Shown: positions 41,828 through 50,289 of the stretch, one piece after another
Numbering within the stretch: position 1 is the first letter of the stretch
How the letters are laid out: each line of letters opens with the position of its first letter
Source: Chryseobacterium gleum
GTDB lineage: Bacteria > Bacteroidota > Bacteroidia > Flavobacteriales_D > Crocinitomicaceae
Length of the DNA: 64,000 nt
NCBI GenBank assembly: GCA_945897565.1
Contig: CAMDFN010000006.1
Location: 1 to 64,000, forward strand
Direction: 5' to 3'
The notes under the pieces: generated by a model
Seen by the model: only the letters and a program-made list of their open reading frames with translations
What the model was told of the DNA's origin: nothing
Database searches by the model: none
Translations under genes and position numbers: made by a program

Positions 41828-44059
41828 ATGAAGCCGCTCTCCCTCCTCCCCTTCTTTTTCCCCTTACTCATTTTTGCGCAACAACCTAACTCCTCTGACT
41901 CGCTCAGAACAATAGAAACGCAGGGCGTCTCGATTTTTGGGATTCAAAGTAAGTTCATTAGTGGCTCTAGCGCCCGCATAACCAATGCCGAATTACAAAA
42001 GCTGAACCAAGCTGATATCAACAAGGTTTTGCGCAGCATGCCTGGCCTTCAGGTTCGCGACGAAGAAGGATTTGGCTTGCGACCCAATATCGGTATGCGC
42101 GGCACACCAGTGAATAGAAGCGCTAAAATTACAGTAATGGAAGATGGTATTCTGATGGCGCCCGCTGCGTACGCAGATCCAGCGGCCTATTATTTCCCAA
42201 CTTTTGCGCGAATGAGTGGCGTAGAAGTATTAAAAGGCAGTAGTCAAATCAAATACGGGCCATATACCATTGGTGGCGCCATCAACCTGCTTTCCTCGCC
42301 CATTCCAAATACATTTAGGGCTTTTGCACAAGTAAGTTACGGCAGTTTTGGCGTGAACCAACAACGCCTTTGGGTTGGCGATGCGAAAGGGCAATTCAGT
42401 TATTTATTTGAAGTCAACAGGTTGGCAGCAACTGGCTTCAAAGAACTCGACGGCGGAGGAAACACTGGTTTTGACCGCAGAGATTTTTTAGGTAAGGTGC
42501 GTTGGCAAAGCAAAAAAACTGCAAAAGTCCAACAAAACGTGCTGCTTAAAGTACTGCATGTAGAAGAACAAGCTCAGGAAACCTACCTCGGGCTCAATGA
42601 TGATGATTTTCAAGCCAATCCGCTGCGGCGCTATGCAGGCACACAAAATGATGAGCTCAATCTCTACCATAACCACTTGGTAGTTCAACACAGCATCAAG
42701 CCAAGTCAAAATCTCCAAATACGCACCAGCGCTTACCTCACCCAAACCTTCAGAGATTGGGGCCGGGCAAATAGCTTTGGGGGGCAAAGCATCAATGCGA
42801 TTTTAACTGACAATGTAACAAATAGCGCAGGCTATTCCATCATGACCGGACAGGCCAACGGAGAGGTTGTTTTCAGAAGTGCGGCCCGCAATTACTTATC
42901 AAAAGGTGTTCAGACAGCTGCTCTTTACCAAATTGACAAAGGCGCGTTTCAACACGAAGCAGAACTGGGCCTTCGCTTGCATCAAGATCAAGCCAACCGC
43001 TACGGAACACAAAGTAAATACCAAATGACAAATGGTATTATGGTGTTAAGCGATGGTGGCGAACAGGGCAACCAAGAAAACCAAATCAGAGATGCATGGA
43101 GTGTCGCATTATTTGCGCAATACAAACTGCAATACAAAAAACTGAGTATCAGCGCCGGACTTCGACAAGAAACTATTGCGCTTGATTTTTTCAACTACGG
43201 CACCTCCGACTACGGCAGAACCGGCAGCAATTTAGCTAGCGCCAACAACCAACTCCAGGTATGGCTTCCTGGCGCTAGCCTTTCCTACGCTATGAATAAA
43301 AGCAACACCTTCTTTTTTGGTGCACACAAAGGTTTCTCACCTCCAGGAATGCCCAGCACAAGTTCAAATAAGCAAGCCAATTCAGAAGTAGCGATGAATT
43401 ACGAATTAGGATACCGCTTTACAAGCTGCCAACAGCGCCAAATTCAAGCTGTGCTGTTCAGTAGTGACTACACTAACCTTTTGGGCTCAGACAACATATC
43501 GGGTGGTGGCATGGGAACTGGCGAACTTTTCAATGCAGGTAAAGCCAGTGTTCAAGGCTTAGAGCTAAGTGCTTTGTACCTCCTTAAATTCAATAAATTG
43601 AAAAACCTCCACATGCCTTTGCAGATGAGTTATACTTATACCCATGCTACTTTTTCTGAAACGTTTATCAATGGTGGCGGAGACTGGGGCAGCGGACAAA
43701 TCTCTAGTGGTGACTGCATTCCCTTTATTACACCTCACCTATTGAGCGGAAGCATTGGGCTCGAGCATAAAAAATGGAGCGCGCTTTTGAGTGCCAATTA
43801 CGTAGGAAGCACCCGCACAACCCCGGGGCAGAATGAATTGATCTTTGCAACATCCAAACAAAATTACGCGCTAGTCAACTGCATCGAAGCGTTCAGCATC
43901 GTAGATTTTTCATTCAACTTTCATTTCAATGCGCAATGGAGCGCATACACCACCGTACAGAATATTGCCAATAACATGGCAATTGTTGCCAATTTGCCCC
44001 AGGGCTACCGTTCGGCATTGCCTCGTGCTTTGCAACTTGGATTCAAATTAAAACTTTAA
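41828..44059 (+). CDS. TonB-dependent outer-membrane receptor (FecA-like)
   Basis: 743 residues. A signal peptide (MKPLSLLPFFFPLLIFAQQ) is followed by the plug domain (about 45-155) with LNQADINKVLRSMPGLQVRD, IGMRGTPVNRSAKITVMEDG and VEVLKGSSQIKYGP. A 22-strand type barrel rich in aromatic residues makes up the rest. There is no carboxypeptidase-like extension and no SusD neighbour, so a siderophore or metal-chelate substrate is likelier than glycan (inference). An inverted repeat upstream suggests regulation. Confidence 0.93.
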   Translation: MKPLSLLPFFFPLLIFAQQPNSSDSLRTIETQGVSIFGIQSKFISGSSARITNAELQKLNQADINKVLRSMPGLQVRDEEGFGLRPNIGMRGTPVNRSAKITVMEDGILMAPAAYADPAAYYFPTFARMSGVEVLKGSSQIKYGPYTIGGAINLLSSPIPNTFRAFAQVSYGSFGVNQQRLWVGDAKGQFSYLFEVNRLAATGFKELDGGGNTGFDRRDFLGKVRWQSKKTAKVQQNVLLKVLHVEEQAQETYLGLNDDDFQANPLRRYAGTQNDELNLYHNHLVVQHSIKPSQNLQIRTSAYLTQTFRDWGRANSFGGQSINAILTDNVTNSAGYSIMTGQANGEVVFRSAARNYLSKGVQTAALYQIDKGAFQHEAELGLRLHQDQANRYGTQSKYQMTNGIMVLSDGGEQGNQENQIRDAWSVALFAQYKLQYKKLSISAGLRQETIALDFFNYGTSDYGRTGSNLASANNQLQVWLPGASLSYAMNKSNTFFFGAHKGFSPPGMPSTSSNKQANSEVAMNYELGYRFTSCQQRQIQAVLFSSDYTNLLGSDNISGGGMGTGELFNAGKASVQGLELSALYLLKFNKLKNLHMPLQMSYTYTHATFSETFINGGGDWGSGQISSGDCIPFITPHLLSGSIGLEHKKWSALLSANYVGSTRTTPGQNELIFATSKQNYALVNCIEAFSIVDFSFNFHFNAQWSAYTTVQNIANNMAIVANLPQGYRSALPRALQLGFKLKL

Positions 44060-44159
44060 TGGGCTATGTAGGATTTGGTCAGGTGCTCATTGAAGCGAAT
44101 TAGGGTCATTTAGACAATAATTCTTAACTTCACCCCTCATTTTTTGTACATTTAGTCTC

Positions 44160-46799
44160 ATGTGGAGTAGAGTAGCCAGTTTTATATTAAGGAATCGCTT
44201 GTTCGTATTGGCCATTATCGGTATTATCACCGTGTTTTTTGGTTACTATGCCGTTACTTCACTCAAGGTAGATAACCGCTTCGGCAACACCCTGCCCAAA
44301 GACGACCCCATCCAAATGGACTACGAAAAGTTCAAATTACAATTTGGAGAAGATGGTTCTACATTAGTCATTGCCGTTCAGACCGACTCCCTTTATACCG
44401 AAGAAAACTTCAAAAAATGGCGTGAACTTGGTTACCAGATCCTTAAAATCAAAGGTGTAGACAACGTGGTTTCTGAAGCCACGCTCTTTGGCATCACCAA
44501 TAACATCAAGAAAAATGAGTTTGAAATTCACCGCATTTTTTCTGATACCACCTTCAGAGATAAATCGATAGACGACGTTCGCAAAGAAATTCGCAAAAAC
44601 CCTATTTACAGAGGTTTGCTCTACAACGACACCAGCAATGTGTCTTTGTTAATGATCGGCATCGATGAAAAAGTGCTTTCAAATCCTAAAAAATCCGATG
44701 TAGTACTCAAAATTGAAGCGCTTGCCGACAAATATGAAAAGCACTTTGGAAAAGTCTACTTTGCTGGGTTACCGCATATTCGTGTGGTTGTTGGCAAACG
44801 CATCGTTTCCGAAATGTATATTTTCTTGGGGCTATCTATTTTAGCTTCTTCGCTGCTCCTCTATATCTTTTTTAGATCGCTTTATGTTGTTTTCCTCTGC
44901 AATATTGTTGTGGCAATTTCAGTGATCTGGGCCTTGGGCAGTATTGCCTTTATGGGCTATCAGCTTTCTATTATCATGGCGCTCGTACCTCCGCTCTTAA
45001 TTGTCATTGGGGTGCCCAACTGTGTCTTTCTCATTACGCGGTACCACCAAGAATACGTGCGGTTCGATAACAAAATGCGCTCATTATTTGTCATGATCAA
45101 GCGCATTGGTTCTGTTACTTTTTTAACCAACCTCACAACCGCTGTCGGCTTCGTTACCTTTACGAGCTCTGATAAACTGGCTCAATTTGGTATTGTTTCG
45201 AGCTGGAATATTATGGTGGTTTTTGTACTCTCATTGGCCATCATCCCTATTTTTGCTTCCTTCGCCAAGCCACCAAAACCGCGCCACCTCAAACACCTCA
45301 GCCGCGTATATTCGCAAGGTTTTATTGAATTCATCGTTAAGATTGTGACCAAATATCGCCCTTGGATTTACGTCACCTCTATTTTGCTCGTGATTTTCAG
45401 TATTTACGGCATGACCAAAATCATTTCAACCGGTAACATCACCAGCGATTTACCCGCCGACGACCCCATTTTGCTCGACCTCAAATTTGTTGAACGCAAT
45501 TTCGGCGGCTCTATTCCTTTTGAAATTACAGTTAACTACAAAGAAAAAGGGCGTCTTTTCAATGTCGAGACCATGCGAAAGGTAGAAGAAATACAAAGCG
45601 TATTTGCTAAGGACACGCTCTTCTCTAAAAGTATTTCATACGTAGACCTCATCAAGTCTATCAATATGGCTTACCACGGTGGTGATTCGAGTAAATATAC
45701 GCTCATCTCCAACCGCGATAAACTTCGCCTTAAAAAATACATCGATAAACTCGACATGAGCAGCCTCAATGGTGGCTCTATCTCACTTAAAAACCTAGTA
45801 GATACCAGCAAAACCACACTGCGCATTCGCATGCAAATGAAAGACCTCAGCGTAGACGAGGTGGGGCCAGCCTTAGATATACTCAAAATCAAAATCAACC
45901 AAATTCTCAACCCAGACCAACAAACCTTGAACCGTCTTTACACTAAAATTTCAAAAGGCAATACCGCGGCGCTGGATAGCATCATTTACGAACACACTGG
46001 CGTATTCAATAGCCTAACCGCACTTGTTTCAAAAGGCAACGACGAAAAACAGCTGGCGTTTGACATGGACCCAGAAAAAATCAAGACCTACGCCGGAACC
46101 CCTCGATTCAATAAAAATCTCAAAAAAGCCATTGCTGCAGAACAATACGATTTGATTTTTACGGGCATTAAAGTCGTGCAAACGGAAGGCACCAAATATC
46201 TTTTTGTGAATCTTTTGCAAAGCCTCATATTCGCGATCATCTCTATCGCCATCATGATGGCGTTCTTATTCCGCTCTATGCGCATTATTATGGTCTCGAT
46301 GATACCGAACATCATTCCATTGCTCTTTACAGCTGGCATCATGGGTTATTTTCAGATACCGCTCAAGCCGTCCACCATTCTCGTTTTTGGTATTGCATTG
46401 GGCATTACTGTAGACAACGCTATTCTATTTCTTGGAAAGTACCGAAATGAGCTCAAACAGCATGGTTGGGATGTGCGCTTTGCAATCCTTCACTCTCTGC
46501 GCGAAACCGGCTTAGGGATTTTCTACACTTCTGTGATCTTGTTCTTTGGCTTCTTGATGTTTGTGTTCTCTCAGTTTGGAGGCACTAAGGCGCTGGGGCT
46601 TTTGGTATCCATTACAATTATGGTGGGTATGGCCACCAACCTGATCATCTTGCCCGCTCTTCTTTTAACGCTAGAACGCAAATTTAGCATGCGTTCTTTC
46701 CAAGAACCTTTCTTTGATATTTACAACGAAGAAACAGACTATGACATAGACAAACTCGAGATCGAGTTTGCCGAAGAAGAAGAAAAAAGTAAGGATTAA
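44160..46799 (+). CDS. RND/MMPL-family transporter
   Basis: 879 residues with the two-fold RND layout: helix 1 (about 13-32), an extracytoplasmic loop of about 190 residues, a six-helix sterol-sensing-like bundle (about 220-370), helix 7, a second large loop, and a final six-helix bundle (about 680-845). GNTLPKDDPI and the repeated SDLPADDPI mark the starts of the two loops, as in MMPL/HpnN-like lipid exporters. It probably moves a lipid or hydrophobic compound using proton flow. It stands alone; its 3' end shares 4 nt with the convergent paaZ-like gene. Confidence 0.9.
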   Translation: MWSRVASFILRNRLFVLAIIGIITVFFGYYAVTSLKVDNRFGNTLPKDDPIQMDYEKFKLQFGEDGSTLVIAVQTDSLYTEENFKKWRELGYQILKIKGVDNVVSEATLFGITNNIKKNEFEIHRIFSDTTFRDKSIDDVRKEIRKNPIYRGLLYNDTSNVSLLMIGIDEKVLSNPKKSDVVLKIEALADKYEKHFGKVYFAGLPHIRVVVGKRIVSEMYIFLGLSILASSLLLYIFFRSLYVVFLCNIVVAISVIWALGSIAFMGYQLSIIMALVPPLLIVIGVPNCVFLITRYHQEYVRFDNKMRSLFVMIKRIGSVTFLTNLTTAVGFVTFTSSDKLAQFGIVSSWNIMVVFVLSLAIIPIFASFAKPPKPRHLKHLSRVYSQGFIEFIVKIVTKYRPWIYVTSILLVIFSIYGMTKIISTGNITSDLPADDPILLDLKFVERNFGGSIPFEITVNYKEKGRLFNVETMRKVEEIQSVFAKDTLFSKSISYVDLIKSINMAYHGGDSSKYTLISNRDKLRLKKYIDKLDMSSLNGGSISLKNLVDTSKTTLRIRMQMKDLSVDEVGPALDILKIKINQILNPDQQTLNRLYTKISKGNTAALDSIIYEHTGVFNSLTALVSKGNDEKQLAFDMDPEKIKTYAGTPRFNKNLKKAIAAEQYDLIFTGIKVVQTEGTKYLFVNLLQSLIFAIISIAIMMAFLFRSMRIIMVSMIPNIIPLLFTAGIMGYFQIPLKPSTILVFGIALGITVDNAILFLGKYRNELKQHGWDVRFAILHSLRETGLGIFYTSVILFFGFLMFVFSQFGGTKALGLLVSITIMVGMATNLIILPALLLTLERKFSMRSFQEPFFDIYNEETDYDIDKLEIEFAEEEEKSKD

Positions 46800-48841
46800 G
46801 CGTCTGTAAGTTTTTTAACCATTGTCAGAATGGTAGCTAAAGCAACTGTTTCTCCGGTTTCGTCATAGACATCCACCAAAAACTTCACAATCCCTTTGGC
46901 GATATCATCCTCAGAGCGTTTCTCTTGATCGATTTTTTCCTTAACAGTAAACCGCACGCCGATGGTTGCTCCTGGGTAAACAGGCTTGGTAAAACGCGCC
47001 TCTTCAATTCCGTAGTTCAGTAAAACAGGGCCTTTCTTAGGGTCTACAAACAAACCCGCAGCTTTGGACAAAATAAAATATCCGTGCGCAACACGGCGCT
47101 CAAATATGGTGCCTTCAAGAGAAGTAGCGTCCATGTGGGCATAAAAGTTATCACCTGAGACATTTGCAAAATTAACGATGTCGGCATCGGTAACGGTATG
47201 CTTGTGCGTAAACACCGTTTCACCAACCACCAATTCTTCAAAATGCTTCCTAAATACATGCGGTTGGGCTTCCGGCATGGCTGAACCTACCTGAAACTGC
47301 TGGGTAATGGCTGTTATGGTGCTTGGATGCCCTTGGATGGCTGTGCGTTGCAAATAATGCAGCACACCGCGCTTTCCGCCCATTTCTTCGCCGCCGCCAG
47401 CTCTGCCCGGGCCGCCATGTGTAAGTAAGGGCATTGGTGAGCCATGGCCAGTGCTTTCTTTAGCACATTCTTTATTGAGAACGAGGATGCGGCCGTGCAT
47501 ACTGGCTGCGCCAACCACGTAATCAACCGCCTCAGCATTACTCGGCGTAACAATAGAAGAAACCAAAGAGCCCTTGCCCATTTTGGCAAGTTCTATAGCT
47601 GCAGCCATGTCTTTGTAAGGCATAATGGTAGCTACTGGTCCAAATGCTTCGATGTCGTGAACTGCTGTTGCCGTAAAAGGCTGCTCATTGCGAAATAAAA
47701 TTGGCGGGAAAAACGCACCTGCTTCTTTGTTGGCTCCGAACACCTCAAATTCATTGAGGTCGCCAAATACTATTTGTTGAGATTGTGCCAAAAATTCGAC
47801 ATTGGCACGCACCCTCTCTACTTGAAGCTGTGTTGCCAAAGCACCCATGCGCACGCCTTCTACCGATGGATCACCTATTTTAATTGTTGCCAAACGCGCC
47901 GCAATAGCGCCCTGTACCTCATCTAATAGGTTTTCAGGAACAATAATGCGGCGAACAGCTGTACATTTTTGACCTGCTTTGATCGTCATTTCTTTGACGC
48001 ATTCTTTTACAAATAAATCGAATTCTTCGGTGCCCGGAACTGCTGCTTGCCCGAGAACTGTGGCATTAAGGGAGTCTGCTTCTAAATTAAAGCTGACGCT
48101 TTGTTCGGCAATGCGCGGCAAGCCTTTGAGCAACTTACCTGTTACAGCACTTCCGGTAAAAGTAACCACATCTCTTGCGTCAACAGTATCTAAAATGCCG
48201 CGCCCAAGACCACAAATCAGTTGTACTGCGCCTTCTGGTAAAATTTTGGAATCAATGATGTCTCTGACCATGACTTCTGTCAAGAAACATGTGTATTCAG
48301 ATGGCTTTACCACTGCAGGCACTCCGGCCATGAGATTGACGGCGATTTTTTCGAGCATGCCCCAAATTGGGAAATTGAAAGCATTGATGTGCACCGCAAC
48401 TCCTTCTTTTGGCACCATGATATGATGCCCTATAAAAGTGCCGTTTTTAGAGAGCGGGGCGGCAACACCATCTACGTAATATGGCAAATCCGGAAACTGA
48501 CGTCGCAAGCTCGCATTGGCAAATAAGTTGCCGATACCGCCCTCGATATCTATCCAGGAGTCGATTTTTGTAGCGCCGGTGAGCGCAGATATTTGATAGT
48601 ATTTTTCTTTGCGCTCCATTAAAAACAAAGCCAATGCCTTTAGCATCCGACCGCGTTCTTGAAAAGTCATTTTACGCAACGCGTATCCTTTTTGTCTTGC
48701 ATAGGATAAAACCTCAGCAAAGTCAATACCTGCGCTAGACACTTCTCCGATTTGCACTCCGTTTAGCGCATTGAACAAGGGGGTTTCTACCCCTTGGCCA
48801 TCAACCCATTGTCCGAGAATATAATTTTGAAAACGTTGCAT
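46796..48841 (-). CDS. paaZ: PaaZ-like bifunctional aldehyde dehydrogenase/enoyl-CoA hydratase
   Basis: 681 residues. The aldehyde dehydrogenase domain (1-520) has the catalytic Cys in KAGQKCTAVRR, Glu in NLEADSLN and NAFNFPIWGM. The C-terminal MaoC-type hydratase (about 535-681) keeps the Asp/His pair in VSGDNFYAHMD. In phenylacetate breakdown PaaZ opens the oxepin-CoA ring and oxidises the product; the fusion is diagnostic. No other paa genes are in the window. It ends 4 nt into the MMPL gene and starts 6 bp after rseP. Confidence 0.93.
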   Translation of the reverse strand: MQRFQNYILGQWVDGQGVETPLFNALNGVQIGEVSSAGIDFAEVLSYARQKGYALRKMTFQERGRMLKALALFLMERKEKYYQISALTGATKIDSWIDIEGGIGNLFANASLRRQFPDLPYYVDGVAAPLSKNGTFIGHHIMVPKEGVAVHINAFNFPIWGMLEKIAVNLMAGVPAVVKPSEYTCFLTEVMVRDIIDSKILPEGAVQLICGLGRGILDTVDARDVVTFTGSAVTGKLLKGLPRIAEQSVSFNLEADSLNATVLGQAAVPGTEEFDLFVKECVKEMTIKAGQKCTAVRRIIVPENLLDEVQGAIAARLATIKIGDPSVEGVRMGALATQLQVERVRANVEFLAQSQQIVFGDLNEFEVFGANKEAGAFFPPILFRNEQPFTATAVHDIEAFGPVATIMPYKDMAAAIELAKMGKGSLVSSIVTPSNAEAVDYVVGAASMHGRILVLNKECAKESTGHGSPMPLLTHGGPGRAGGGEEMGGKRGVLHYLQRTAIQGHPSTITAITQQFQVGSAMPEAQPHVFRKHFEELVVGETVFTHKHTVTDADIVNFANVSGDNFYAHMDATSLEGTIFERRVAHGYFILSKAAGLFVDPKKGPVLLNYGIEEARFTKPVYPGATIGVRFTVKEKIDQEKRSEDDIAKGIVKFLVDVYDETGETVALATILTMVKKLTDA

Positions 48842-48847
48842 AGCAGA

Positions 48848-50251
48848 TTATTTGATTAACCAACGCACTAAATCAGCGCCATTGGCATAGACCATCAATG
48901 AAAGCAATAAGAAAATGCCGATGTATTGCGCCACCTCTAATACTTTTTGTGGTGCTTCTTTACCGGTGATCATTTCATATAAAAGAAAGACAACATGACC
49001 GCCGTCGAGTGCAGGTATTGGTAAAATATTCATGAAGGCCAATATAATTGATAACAAGGCTGTGGTTAGCCAGAAAGTGTGCCAATCCCACAATGGCGGA
49101 AACATATTGCCAATAGAAGCAAAACCACCAATTTGAGTAGCGCCTTTTTTAGTGAAAACGAATTTGAATTGGCTAACGTAGTCAGATAAGGTGTTGTAGC
49201 CGTAACCCATTCCGATGCTTACGCTTTGTGCAAAACCATATTTTTTATTCGAAATCGCTTTTTGGTCGACAAACTTTGAATTGGTCAAGATGCCGATAGT
49301 TCCGTTTGACTTCACTTTGACATCGAGCGTTATGGTGTCTTTTGGATTGCTCTTTCTAGCAACTTTAATTGCTACTGTCTGGTTCTTATGGGCAAAAAGG
49401 GCCGCTTGAAACTCGTCGTAATACTCAATGTGTTGGCCATTGACCTCATCGATGTGGTCTTTTGATTTGAGCCCAGCGCGCAGTGCTGGAGAATCTTTGC
49501 TCACCTCTGCCACCTTAAGAGATGTGGAGCGCAAAGTAAATGCAGGCAAAGCGCCAGCTTCAAATAATTTTTGATCGATATCTGAAGGAAGTGTGAGGTA
49601 TGCGATTGTTCCGTCTGGGTGTTGAACAGTGATCTTGTGCGCGCCACGCAACAATATTTCCTTGTTGATGTCATCTAAATTGAGGGGTTTCTTTCCTTCT
49701 ATATCTAGGATAATGTCGCCAGCATAAATACCGTATTTAGCCATGTAAGGATGCACACCCAATCCAGCTTGCAACTTGTTTTGATCGAAGGTCAACTGGC
49801 CCCAAGTAAAGACAACTCCTATATAAATAATGAAGCCCAATACGAGATTGACCGTAACCCCGCCAATCATGATGATGAGGCGCTGCCAAGGTTTTTTACT
49901 TCTGAACTCCCAAGGCTGCGGTTCGTTCTTGAGTTGTTCGGTGTCCATAGATTCGTCTATCATGCCCGCAATTTTGACATATCCCCCTAGCGGAACCCAA
50001 CCTATACCCCATTCAGTAGTATTTGGGTCTTCGGACCATTCGCTCGGTGAAGACTTGCTGAACCAAGATTTTTTCTTTTGACCATTCACGCGTTTCCAGC
50101 GGAAAAAAGAAAAATAAGGATTGAAAAAAAGATAAAATTTCTCTACCCGCGTCTTGAATAATTTAGCTGGAATAAAGTGACCAAATTCGTGAAGAGTCAC
50201 GAGAATGGCAAGTGAAGTGATGAGCTGAGCTGCTTTGATTAGAATTTCCAT
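48848..50251 (-). CDS. rseP: Site-2 intramembrane metalloprotease RseP
   Basis: 467 residues. The zinc motif HEFGH lies in the first transmembrane helix (about residue 21) and the second metal motif NILPIPALDGGH in the last third. Two PDZ-like regions lie between them (GILTNS, and SPALRAGLKSKDHIDEVNG near 255). S2P proteases cut anti-sigma factors or signal peptide remnants inside the membrane. It may act on anti-sigma proteins such as the one at 23451-24296 (inference). A -7 element, TATCTTTG (50277-50270), lies 18 nt before the ATG. Confidence 0.96.
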   Translation of the reverse strand: MEILIKAAQLITSLAILVTLHEFGHFIPAKLFKTRVEKFYLFFNPYFSFFRWKRVNGQKKKSWFSKSSPSEWSEDPNTTEWGIGWVPLGGYVKIAGMIDESMDTEQLKNEPQPWEFRSKKPWQRLIIMIGGVTVNLVLGFIIYIGVVFTWGQLTFDQNKLQAGLGVHPYMAKYGIYAGDIILDIEGKKPLNLDDINKEILLRGAHKITVQHPDGTIAYLTLPSDIDQKLFEAGALPAFTLRSTSLKVAEVSKDSPALRAGLKSKDHIDEVNGQHIEYYDEFQAALFAHKNQTVAIKVARKSNPKDTITLDVKVKSNGTIGILTNSKFVDQKAISNKKYGFAQSVSIGMGYGYNTLSDYVSQFKFVFTKKGATQIGGFASIGNMFPPLWDWHTFWLTTALLSIILAFMNILPIPALDGGHVVFLLYEMITGKEAPQKVLEVAQYIGIFLLLSLMVYANGADLVRWLIK

Positions 50252-50269
50252 TTTGTCTTATAAGAGTTA

Positions 50270-50277
50270 CAAAGATA
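50270..50277 (-). promoter_or_regulatory. -7 element of rseP
   Basis: TATCTTTG on the minus strand, an exact TAnnTTTG, 18 nt before the rseP ATG and just beyond the polA stop codon. No -33 TTG at normal spacing. Confidence 0.45.
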
Positions 50278-50289
50278 CCTTAAGTTTAA

